From Aphelocoma coerulescens (taxonomy: Eukaryota > Chordata > Aves > Passeriformes > Corvidae), in NCBI RefSeq assembly GCF_041296385.1, contig NC_091023.1, positions 5,270,924 to 5,334,923 on the forward strand: a stretch of DNA of 64,000 nucleotides. Direction: 5' to 3'. Positions 34,871 through 64,000 of this stretch are shown here, one piece after another; positions within the stretch are counted from its first letter, which is position 1, and every line of letters starts with the position of its first letter. The position numbers and the translations under genes were made by a program. The notes beneath the pieces were generated by a model. It did not search any database. It saw only the letters and a program-made list of their open reading frames with translations, and was not told the DNA's origin.

Positions 34871-36900
34871 TTTTTTTTTTTCTTGAAAAAAGAAGAAGAA
34901 TGAATCCGGTGGTCTGCTGCAAGACAGGCTTTTTAAAGATTCCTGAAGTGGGAATTCCCTGCCTAAGTGTCATATGAAAATTATATCCTGTGCCTTTAGA
35001 AAAAGGGTTAATTTAACTTACCAAACAAGTCTACAAACCTATCCAGTAACCAGAGTTCAGTTACATCTGCTGTGGGCTCTGATATGAGAGCAGTACATTG
35101 TACTGGTGGTCGGAAAGTTTGCCCTGTGTATGATTGGTAATTAAAATCTTGAAAAGCTTTTGGGGAAAGTGCCTTCAGCATTTGTGCCTGTGTCTTAAAA
35201 GCAATATCTGCAAGGTGTTTCCAGTTCTGCTAATGGGAAAAATTAACATCTGCAAGTAAATCCCAAAGAATCATCTAGGATAATTTTCTGCAATTTAAAA
35301 AGCTCAATTCTAATTCATATGCATTGTTCTTACAAGTGGATTACTTGGCTTAACCAAGTAGATTTTTTGTCAGGTCACGCATGGGTTGGAATTTAAAAAA
35401 ACAAACAAACAAAAGAACTCACCAAAAAACCAAACCAAAACGCCAACAAAACAAGCTACATTGGACAAATACGAGAATCTTTGAGGAATGCTTTGTTCTG
35501 AAGGAGAAACTGGTGGTTTGGTGAACCACTACAACAGTCTGCAGTGATGGTAATGTACCTTAACCCTGTGGAACTTATTCACAGTGTTGATAAATATCCA
35601 GCAAAGAAGTACAAGGCTACATGACATGGAAAAACCAGTGGGTTCAGGCATGCATCTGTGAGGCAAAGTTTGAATCCCAGTTTTTACCTTTTTGAATAGT
35701 GTGGGTGAAGGCTGGAAAATTACTGGGTTCACTCTTTGCTCACTGCAATGTCTAAACTATTTAAGAAATAAAGGATGTTGAACTCTGGATTCTCCCAGTT
35801 TTCTGAAAATTACCTTATGACAGAGGTGGGGACTTGCCTTTGTGCCCTACAGCTATAAATTAGTATTTTGGCTGTCTCATCTGCAGAGATGGCAGAGTAT
35901 CCACCAAGTATTTCTTGGCTTTTCTTCAGACAATCACTTACTGTAGCACAGTTAAACCACTGTATAAGCTGCTTGGCCACAGATAAAGAAGTTCTGGAAA
36001 GGTCCCTCCTTTCACCAGAAAAATATCTGTGGACCTGTCCATGTAGCCATATGACATGTTTTGGACAATTTTGAAGCCTAGGAAGCACCTGTATTTTGAT
36101 GCACCACCATTATTGGGTCGAGTTTTTTGCAGTAAAGGTATTTCTTTATGTCCTCCCTAGATTTCTGTACTAGGACTCCTTATTTCCAGTACACAGTTGT
36201 ACAGTTGAGGCACAAAGTTCATAAAAACTGAAATAGCACTTGAGAGTTGGAAAATGAATATCGTCTGTGTACCAATTTCCTGTAAATCACCAAAAACCTC
36301 AGGAACTGCCTTTCAAAGGAATTCTGAGGACAGCAGCCAGTAGGGAAGTTGGTCAGTGCCAGGGCAGAAAAACCCCATGAAACCCCTGCACAGCCAGCCC
36401 TGGCCTCGGGGTTCTGGTCTCTGTGCTTGCTCAGGAGGGTGAAAACAAGCACCATCTCTGGAACGTTGTTTGTTCCACTGCACTTTCCTCATCTGTTTTC
36501 CCAGACTATTTCTTCATGAGATGGAAATTCTGACCCTCAGTGAAGCTATGCCAAACTGGGAGTCACCATTTTCAGTAACATGGTCATGACTTTTAAAGAG
36601 CACTGGGAGCTGTACTTCAGGATGCATTAACTTGTAACCTCAGGAAAGGACACAAATTTCAGTTTCTGGCTGAATACCAAACACTGTTTTGGATATGGTA
36701 AGAATACTGATAAAATACAAATCATTACATCACTGATATGCAATCAGGAGGTCAGTCCCTGAGCATGTACTTTCACATTGCCCTAAAAAGAAAATCCCTT
36801 GGTGTAATGTAAGACAAATGAATCAGATAAATTAATCCTTTTCTAAGTTTCATCTGCTTCTGCTCACCAAGTTTTACTTCGGAGTGGCAATTTCAGTACC

Positions 36901-37465
36901 TGTAAATAAGGTCTGTTGATTGCAATGGTAATTGCCCTGTAACTGATTTTTATGTACTAACAGTGTATATAGCTTGTGCCATCATTGTAAATGAAAATGT
37001 CAAAGACTATAGGAGCACTTACTTAGAGATGCAATTTGAAAAATACCCTCTCCTTTATTTCCTCTTGTTTGTATTCAGACTTGTAATGTTGTCATGCTAT
37101 ACTGTTTTTAAACAGTCCTTATTCTGTAGGTGTAGAACAGTGTCATTTAATCTCTGTTTATAATACTGCACTACTCTGTAAATAACAAGATACTGCTTTC
37201 CATGGTTTTGAAGATTCATTTTATAGTTTAGTTGTCTTTTCTTAAAAATCTATGTACTGTTACATATTTTTGAAAATGATAGTGTTTAATGAACCAGTAA
37301 ATGCAGAAGTGTAGATGCAGAAAACTTCTGCTTACAGTTCTTGAGAACCTGTCTCAAAGCTGAACAGTTACAGGTGTGGAGCACTGCTAAATGTCAGTTA
37401 CTTATGCAATGATTTCTTTAAAATGGGCAGCGAGTTTTTCTTCTTGCTTGTTAACTCTGTAAATA
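36901..37465 (+). promoter_or_regulatory. KLHL24: Cluster of four perfect Pumilio response elements in the KLHL24 3' UTR
   Basis: The motif TGTANATA occurs at 36901-36908 (TGTAAATA), 36964-36971 (TGTATATA), 37177-37184 (TGTAAATA) and 37458-37465 (TGTAAATA). These 8-mers match the PUM1/PUM2 consensus exactly. Binding is inferred. Confidence 0.6.
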
Positions 37466-40400
37466 ATTTGCACTTCTGGCCTGCTCTGTAACAACAATTA
37501 TTTTTAGATGTACTAGAAAAGAACAATTTGACCTTGATTTAATGAAAATGTACCATTTTTCTAGAAGGATGTATTAATTTGGAAGTCGCATTCCTGAGCC
37601 ACTTGTTCTCCAATGCATTTCACTTAGATACAGATGAATTCCAAGATTTAAACTCTCACTCTTATGCATATCTAGATGCTTGCAGTTTATGGGCTTGAGC
37701 AGCAAGTTGGTTTTAGTTTTTTCCTTTGTCTCAGCTAGGAGAGAAAATTATTAATGTCATCTACTATAATCAAAATATTTCCATCATAAATGGTAGTAGG
37801 TTTAGTAGCTCTAGAGCACTGGCACAAAGATGTAACTTCAGTCCAACCATACATATGAGGGCTCAAGCATCTCCAAGTCACACCTGAAAAATAAATTCCA
37901 GGAGTTGTCTTTACTCTGCTAAACAAAAATGAGTATTTTTCTTCTGTGTTTTGATGTCCACTTCTGTTCTTAGCAGTGTGATGTTAATTGAAAAGACAGT
38001 TGATGCTTTCTTGCAGCCAGGCTTCTGGAAGGTTCTGAATCACTTACTGATCACTGCACCACCTGCAGCCTCTAGCCCTTGGCTTCTGGCTGAAGCATTC
38101 CCCTTCTACAGCCATCAGCCACTGGTACATTGCCTGGTAGTCATGTAGTTGTACCTGTAGGCTCCCTCCTTGGTAATGGTTAAGTAGGCATAATTTGTAG
38201 AATCTCTTCCATGTGTACCATCAGATAAATCATTTTATACTGTGTGTCTGGTATGCATTTGGGAGATTGGGCACTGTCCTTTTCCCTCCAGCACCAAGGG
38301 GTCCAGATTGTATTGTTATTTTTTAATTGGCACCAATGCAGTTCTCATCAAAGATTGCTTTGTTTGTACTCTCTTGAAGCAGAGATACTAAAGCATATTA
38401 TGTTGATATAGACACTTATCATAATTTACTGAAGCTTTTTAAATAGTATTTTTAACATTGCAAAGTTTTGAGAGAGGCTGATGATAGAGGAAGAGGAAAT
38501 GCTCACCTCAACAGAGATTCAGAGGAAGCTTTGGTCACCTGTGCTTGGATGATACTGCCTGTTCAATTTCATCCTCAAAATAGTTGAGTTCACCTCATTA
38601 TCTTTGGTAAACACTTTGTTTATCCTGTTTTTCTTTGACTTGCTGCAAGGACAGAACAAGAAGCAGGCCCACTCACTGCCTGTGACGTGATGTTTCCCCC
38701 TGCCTGAGGCACAGTGGGGTGCTGGTCAGCAGAGCCCGAGCTTAGTCCACCTCCAAAGAGCAGAGACAAGAGAAATGCATTGGAGTGGGCTCAGAGATGG
38801 CAGGAGCAGACCCAGTGTGTTTGGGGGTTGTAGTTTGGCTGGGCTTGTTGAAACCAAGGTGTTCTGGATGCTCATAAGTTTGTAATTCCAGATGCTGAAA
38901 CTCAGGTGGTAAAAATGTTTCCTATTTGTAAATTCACTGAACTCAGCTGGAGCAATAAAGATGCAGATATGCTTATGGTCTGCTAGCAGCGATACTCAGG
39001 AAAGCCAGGGGTTCATTTTTCTGAATTGCCCAACTAGACAAGTAGATGTGGGGCTCTTTTTTACCACTGAAGATGGCAAAAACCAATTCAAGAGCATTAA
39101 GAAACTCACAAGGCTTGATGACTGTGAGGCACAATGAATATTTTCATCTGAATGTAGTCTCACGTACACAAGAAATTACAAATGAAATTATTTGTTGTGC
39201 CTGATTAAAAAAAAAATCTGAGCACCGTATATTCAGAAAAGGAGCCTACAGGCTAAGATGAACTTTCTAAGCAGAAACCTGCTATCTGGTTGGAGGCCAA
39301 GCAGTGTTTTAGGTTTTGTAAAATTTGTTTAACACACAAGTTTCCTCAGTATGGAATTATTTCAGATGGCATTAATTAAAATGGATCATGATTGTGTCAG
39401 TGCTGTGAGCATTGCCACAAACCAGCAGCCTCCCACCAAGCCCAAACCAGCTGTGACTCCATGTTCTCTGCATGCTGCCTCTGTGTCAGCCGTCTTCTCT
39501 AAGCAGCATTACACACAAGTTCATGTTAACATTACTGTCTAAGAACTGTAAGCTATTTACAGGAATATTTCTTTTTTTCTACTGTAGAGATCCAGTCTAA
39601 GCTTATATGTTTATGTGCACATCTGTATGTGAATAATTTTGTGATCACTTTCTGATAGTGCTGTTACAAGTGATGCACATAAAGGCCCTGTGTACAGCTT
39701 GTTAGTAATTAGGGCTTAGTTTGTATTATTAGCTCCAAAGAAAATACTGTGTGTTAATTTTGAAAATACCCGTGCCTTGAATTCACCTGTATTTTTATCT
39801 ATTGTGAAAAAAAGCTTGGATTACTCCTCCCAGTTTGTTACCTTCATTATGATTTGTCTTACTGTCCAGACTGTTAAATGTCTTCATAGGAGAAATAAAT
39901 ATTGCCATTCATTAATTAGAACAGTTAAACTTCTTGTTTAGAATATACATAGAATGCTTCCATTATTGCAGTGCTACGGCAGATTTCATCTAGGGAAATC
40001 AGTATTTGGTTTTTTCTTTTTGTTTCCAGCACACCTCAGCGACAAAGGACTGAGTTTAGTCTTTGACTTCCTGTCTTTAACATGTACAGTTTCTTGTATT
40101 AGTCAGTAGCCTCTGTGATATTTCTGAACTCTCTGAAGTCATCAACCTCTTGTTCAAGATACAAAATAAGAAGCAATAATGTGGTGCAGCATGGCAATAA
40201 GCAAATCAAGAGACTTGAATGTAATGTACTGTTTCGTCTGTGTAAATGCTGGACCTATGAGTCGTTCTCCTTTTGGTGCACCTGTAGCACTTTGGAGTCA
40301 GATTAATAGGAACTACTTGCCCATGGAAAGAGAGTTTACCTCCTGAACTATTACTCATATGATATTTTCACATGAAATCATATTTGGATTTTCCTTTTTT

Positions 40401-40722
40401 TGCTGAGGAAAACAGCAGTTCTTGTTATTCCTTGCCAGTTCCTTTATTTACTAAAACATAAAAGCTGTAGTTCCACAGAGAGCTGATCTTGCCCTCAAGA
40501 ACAGCCTGGTGCAGCACAAATGACATTTGAACAGGAAAGCTCAGACCACTTACTGTGTGCCAGAGTCAATGTAATGGATCTCGCATATAACATTAAGGTC
40601 TTCAGATTGTGCTGACAGTTGAAAAGTGATTTTGTAATGTAGCACAATTGCAGTAACACCTGTTATATTTAAATATACTTCTTGCATAATTCTTTGAAAG
40701 TTTTTTTAAGTTCAGTGTATCT

Positions 40723-40728
40723 AATAAA
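40723..40728 (+). terminator. KLHL24: KLHL24 distal polyadenylation signal
   Basis: AATAAA followed about 20 nt later by a TG-rich and then G-rich tract; this is the last such signal before the YEATS2 promoter. Confidence 0.65.
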
Positions 40729-40750
40729 CATTTGCCTTTTGAATAGTTCA

Positions 40751-42180
40751 CTGTGGTTTATTTAGTTCAGGAGAAGTTCTGGGGGAGGGGGGGAGGTTGG
40801 TGGTACAAGGAGGGACACTCCCTCCTGGTTTTTTGGGGTCACTTACCTTGTTGGATTCTACCCCTTGTGCAGTCTCTCTCCATTGATCTCTGCTCCTGTC
40901 TCCCAGTCCAGGTGTTTTTCCTCTTCATCTTTCTGTCCTCAACATAGAACTTGCTACCAAGGGGAATAAAGGCAAGCTGGAGGCTGCACAGAGGAGTAAA
41001 CTTGAAAGAAAACTGGCGAAAGTAAAAAGCAGGGGGTGGGATGTTGAAATATTGGTTAGTACTGGGTATTCTGATGAGAAAAGAATGTGAATGGACTTGG
41101 AAGACAAGCCCAGCATGGGAAATTGGGAAAAGGTAAAATATTGGGAAGGTGACTGGCAAAACAGGTTGGAAAGAATCCTGTAGAAGGTTTATTCTCCTAA
41201 AATTAGACGCGTGGCCATTTCAAGATCCCACGCACACATGGCAGAGCAGGAGCAAGACTGGTAGAGCACGACTGAAAATGTGGCAGGCTAGCAGTGCCTG
41301 CTGCAGTTCTGCAGTCTGGCCAGGCTTGGGTACAGCCCCAGAGTGGCTCTTGGCTGGAGTGCCAAAAGCAGCTTCCAATCAAGTTCAATGCTTGCAGAAG
41401 CTCAGCTTACTTCAGAAAGAAGTAACCTGCAAAAAAAAAAAAAAAAAAAAAATTAAAGAGAATCCACAGACTGCAAAGCAATGGAAATATTTTTGAGAGC
41501 TGGAAAGCCCACCTTAAGATATTTTAAGTCTTAAGCATAGTCAACTAGTGGCACTATTCTAACAACAGCTTCTTCCTCTTTCCATTAAGCAGAAATAAGG
41601 AAGAAAATAAAATTGAACTACCTTATAGTCACTCCTGGTGAGCAGGATACTAATTTAAGAACAGTCTCCATCAATCTGCCATACTTCACATTTGTTGCCT
41701 GGCAGAAACGCTAGTAGTGTCAAAAAGGATAGTAGTGATCCTGAAATCAGAAGAAAAAAGGACTTTAAGGGTTAAGCTTTGAACATTCAGCATAAACTTG
41801 CTAATCAGTGGCCTCATAAATAAGTTTGCAAATTCATGAGTGAACAGGTTAATTTATGCTGATTCAGGGCTCACTGCATAAAGCATGAGACTGCCACAGG
41901 CCATAGCATTAATGCCATTAGCTGTGCCTGACAGAGGTATTGCAGCCTGGCCAGAACCAAGCAGAAACCATGGCGTTAACGGCACTCATTTGTACTAGTT
42001 TAGCTCTGATTTGAGAGAATACGAAGTATTACAAGCACTAAATATGGTATAAAGGTTTTTTGAAGCCTATCTAAGGGTAGGCCAGACCTCCCATCCTGGC
42101 CCATGCTGTGGGCTCCTACTATCCTGCACCTCAATCCAATCAGCCCAGGACTCCTTTCTTGGGTCTTTTCTTTTGCTAAT
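40751..42180. other. KLHL24-YEATS2 intergenic spacer
   Basis: About 1.4 kb with no gene recognised. An A22 run lies at 41431-41452; the sequence before it resembles no gene I know. Confidence 0.6.
41431..41452. repeat. Poly(A) run, 22 nt
   Basis: Uninterrupted A tract; possibly the tail of an old retroposed fragment, but no source is identified. Confidence 0.7.
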
Positions 42181-42650
42181 CATAGAAACACAGAATCCAT
42201 TCGGCTGAAAGGACCTCAGAGATCATCGAGTCCAACCTATGACTGAACATCACCTTGACAACTAGACCACAGCACTAAGTGCCACATTCAGTCTTTCCTT
42301 AAAAGACCCTCAGGGAAGGTGACTCCACCAGCTCCCCGGGGAGCCCATTCCAATGTCTAATCACCCTTTCTGTGAAGAATTTCTTCCTAATGTCCAACCT
42401 GACTCTCCACTGGCACAGCTTAAGGCTATGTCCTCTCATCCTGTCCCTTGTTCCCTGGAAGCAGGTCCGACCCCCACCTCCTTACAACCTCGTAGGGAGC
42501 GATAAGATCCCCCCTGAGCCTCCTTTGCTCCAGGCTAAACACCCCCAGCTCCCTCAGCTGCTCCTCCTCCGGCTCGTGCTCCAGCCCCTTCCCCAGCTCC
42601 GTTGCCATTCCCTGGACACACTGCAGCACCTCGATCTTCCTTTCGTGAAA
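42181..42650 (-). mobile_element. CR1 LINE 3' fragment abutting the YEATS2 promoter
   Basis: Starts CATAGAAACACAGAATCC, a decayed CR1 terminus, and on the minus strand encodes CR1 ORF2 C-terminal phrases (EEQLRELGVFSLEQRRLRGD) with frame breaks. It belongs to a different CR1 subfamily from the 14723 copy. Its right end lies within about 100 bp of the CpG island. Confidence 0.92.
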
Positions 42651-42689
42651 TATCCTCCACATTAAAAGTCTTCCTCAAATCTTTTTACA

Positions 42690-43550
42690 CGCTAAAACAC
42701 GGTTGTTCCAGGCAACAGGTCAGGATCAAGTCACTTGCATTCATCTCTCCACATAGGAACTCGACCGCGTCACCCATCTCGGTTTCTCCGCTGCCGCGGG
42801 CGAGCTCCCGCCCTGCCCACAGCCCGTGCTCGCCCGCGGCGGGGGTGGCGCGGCCGGGGCTCGCAGCCCCCCGGGGCTCGGCCGCTCCGCCCTGAGGGAG
42901 CCCCCGCCCCGCGCGCGCCCGGCCCCTCCGGCCGGTGCGGGCCGTGAGGCGGCACCTGCCCGCGGCCGCCCCGCCCCGCGCGCGCTGCCCGCCTGCGCGG
43001 GCCCGCCCCGGCCGTGACGGGCGGCGCTCGGCCCTGCGCTCATGGCGGCGGTGGCGGCGGGACGGCCCGGCGGGGGCCGGCGCTGAGCGCCCCGGGCGGC
43101 GCGGCGCGGCGGGCGGGGGCGGCCGGTGCAGGCGGCGGGGCCGGACCGGGCCAAGCGGCGGAGCGCGGTGAGCGGCGGGGCGGGGCGGAGCGCGGGGAAG
43201 GAGCGCGGCCGCGGCGGCGGCTTTGTGTGCGCGGCGGGGGAGGGGAGCGGCGCCGCCGCACGTGGGACCGGCCGCGGGCAGCGCTCCGCCCTCCGCGCCC
43301 CGGGCGGCCCCGACACCGGCACCGCCGACACCGCCCCCCCGGCGGCCTCCGCGCCACCTCACGCCTGCGGGTCGAGTCCCGCGGTGCTCCTGCCTCGAGG
43401 GGACTCGCTGCCCCCTCACAGGAAGGGTCGTGGCTCGCGTTGAGCGGTTCTGGGCGAGGGACAGCCGGTGTGTGACCCCCTCAGCAGGGAGCCCCGGGCT
43501 CGTGCCGAGGCACCGGGACCCGTCCGCCGGCCCCAGTCACCTGGGTGCCC
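42690..43550 (+). promoter_or_regulatory. YEATS2: YEATS2 CpG-island promoter and probable non-coding exon 1
   Basis: Extremely GC- and CpG-rich, with no TATA box. A YY1-type ATGGCGGC lies at 43042-43049, a position often found just downstream of housekeeping TSSs. The best exon 1 donor is GAGCGCG|GTGAGCGG with GT at 43168. The exact TSS cannot be fixed from the sequence. The long open frames here on both strands are GC-content artefacts. Confidence 0.7.
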
Positions 43551-43944
43551 ATCATTCCCCCTTCCAGGGACGGTGGTGCCTGTGTGGAGGGAGCCCCGCT
43601 CTCCTGTAGTCACGCGCCAGACCACGGGTGGTATCCCGAGCATCACTCACGGGGCTCTTTGGCAGCCCTTTACCAGGAGGGCACGGGGGCTCTTTGCCAC
43701 TGCAGCCCCACTGGGGCTATGGGCACCCGGGCTGTGGTGAGCCACAGGTGTCAGGAGGCATTTGAAGCTCCTGGGCTGTGCAGAACACAACCAGCTCCCA
43801 GCTGTGAACCTGGGCGATGATCACTAGCCCCCATCAGAGAGGTGCCGCTGCTCTTTTGCATCACAGGCCTCCCCATGGTGAGAGGTTGAAGCCTGCCCAG
43901 AAGGTCACTGTGGGAAACGTTAATGCTTTTATTTTTCCTGTCAG
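43168..43944 (+). other. YEATS2: YEATS2 intron 1 (inferred)
   Basis: From the candidate exon 1 donor to acceptor TTTTTCCTGTCAG. Its first third is still CpG island. Confidence 0.55.
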
Positions 43945-43957
43945 TGGAGTAGAGAAC

Positions 43958-62850
<18,893 letters not shown>

Positions 62851-64000
62851 GTGTGTAGTGTGACCACAGAAGGCAGTGGCTTAGTCTTACCCATTCAAGT
62901 TTGTTCTCCCTTTAAAATGATCAGTGTAACAGCAGCATTTCAGCTTGTGAAGATGGAAAAGCACTCAGCAGAGAAAGAGGAAGGTGTTGGTTTGCACAGC
63001 TGGCCTGTGTGCGTGGCTGAGGGTGTCTCAGACTTGAGCACAGCTTCCTTTAGGAAGCAGCACAGTGTAAAGCCAAACTGAATTCACAGATACCTCTTCA
63101 AAGAGAGCCTGTTCTTTTCAGATGAAAAGGTAAGGGGAAAAAGCGATGTAGATCATGTTGCACAGATTTAGGCAGAAACAGTACACAGGTGGTTGGGTGA
63201 CAATGGTGGCATGGATGTGGCAAAGAGCATGGAGAGGTCGCAGTGACTGGCAGATCAGTCTTGGGGTCCCGGTGTGGGGCACAGTAGATGTGTTGAACTG
63301 CAGAGACCCTGATTACCAAGGAGAACAGCCATGCTGGTTTTTTGTACTGCTCTCAGCTTCTACCTGGTCCAATTCCAGCTGGTTTGTATTCCTCTTGACT
63401 GGATTCCCTCAGTGGTGACAAAGCCTGGGGTCATAGGGAGGGCTGAACTGCAGGACACAGGTGATGGCTAGAGGAGTCAGTCAGTAATCTTTGTGTTGGG
63501 GCTGGAGGAAGGGTCCCTCAGAAGTCATTTATTTGTTGGGATATATGGCCAAGAACTGCTGTCTGTTTTAAAACAGGCTTGTTTGTGTATGTCTGTGCTT
63601 CGCAGCATCTCAGCAGGACACCCAGGGCCAAGTGAGGAGTGCAGCATCCATGGAACACAAACCATTTGTTGGGCATGGCTGGAAAGCACAAAAATGATTT
63701 TTACTAATGCTTGCTCCCTTTATCTGAGGGATCACAGCTGTCGTGTTCATTTTAACTTCATCACAGAGGGAATTGGTATGGTAATTGGTAGGAACTCTGT
63801 AGCTGTATCTGAATTTTTTAAAGTATGTTTTGGGGCTTTCTTGGTAACACTGATGCTGTTTCACCAGTAGGGTTTGATTACTTGGGGGTTTTTTGATTGG
63901 TTGGGGGATTTCTGCCTCTTATTTTCTATTTCTTCTTTACCTCCAGCCTGACTGTCTACTCTGTCTAAGTGGTTTATCATGGTTTGGGTAACATTTGGGC
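62851..64000 (+). other. YEATS2: YEATS2 intron 12 (5' part)
   Basis: No further YEATS2 exon was found up to the window edge. Confidence 0.75.

Larger units (their letters stand above)
34871..40750 (+). other. KLHL24: KLHL24 3' UTR (long)
   Basis: No new exon follows the stop. Canonical AATAAA signals occur at 35767, 38954, 39894 and 40723. The last is followed by a G/U-rich downstream element (about 40748-40805), making about 40745 the best distal cleavage site. Human KLHL24 also has a multi-kilobase 3' UTR. The A/C-rich stretch 35395-35460 is low-complexity. Confidence 0.75.

Noticed and set aside
35395..35460. A/C-rich tract as a possible structured RNA
   Set aside because: Simple AAAC/CCAAA-type low-complexity sequence with no pairing arms.
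41149..41496. Possible processed pseudogene ending in the A22 run
   Set aside because: No source gene is recognised in the preceding sequence; the A run alone is not enough.
43366..43382. tRNA B-box-like GGTCGAGTCCC
   Set aside because: No matching A box or acceptor stem upstream; chance within the CpG island.
42685..43419. 244-codon minus-strand open frame over the YEATS2 island
   Set aside because: Same GC-content artefact; low-complexity translation and overlapping open frames on both strands.

Overview
The window is chromosomal DNA from a bird, most likely a songbird. Genes have introns with GT-AG borders, three minus-strand fragments of the CR1 LINE (the dominant avian retrotransposon) are present, and the left side carries an LTR remnant whose ends and repeated internal phrases resemble passerine endogenous retrovirus LTRs. 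No CRISPR array, bacterial operon or phage feature is present.

Three protein-coding genes are recognised, in the order and orientation known from human 3q27.1: KLHL6 (minus), KLHL24 (plus), YEATS2 (plus). At the left edge only the first coding exon of KLHL6 is visible (853-1112, minus), with the start of its first intron running off the edge. About 17 kb of intergenic DNA follows: an ERV remnant (about 3180-4967), a short CR1 scrap (10023-10112), an orphan GC-rich patch (10680-11320) and a longer CR1 3' fragment (14723-15292).

KLHL24 is complete. A CpG-island promoter and probable non-coding first exon lie at about 18700-19620. The six coding exons join to an exactly 600-codon reading frame (24498-34870), and the long 3' UTR ends near 40745. 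The product is a BTB-BACK-Kelch substrate adaptor for a Cullin-3 ubiquitin ligase. Its leader holds two tiny uORFs within 30 nt of the start, and its 3' UTR holds four perfect Pumilio motifs within about 565 nt.

YEATS2 starts from a second CpG island (about 42690-43550) that directly abuts a CR1 fragment. Eleven consecutive coding exons (43958-62850) encode the first 518 residues; the gene continues off the right edge. The complete YEATS acyl-lysine reader domain is inside the window, and its two aromatic-cage residues fall at Tyr262 and Trp282, the same numbers as in human. YEATS2 is a subunit of the ATAC histone acetyltransferase complex.

I found no clear evidence for a wholly new biological system. 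The most useful leads are the uORF pair at the KLHL24 start, the Pumilio-site cluster, a 10-bp tandem repeat and a duplicated splice-donor-like segment in the KLHL24 promoter/first exon, the orphan GC-rich patch, and a 313-codon antisense open frame in YEATS2 intron 2. Assignments rest on reading the sequence and on remembered family knowledge; no database search was run.
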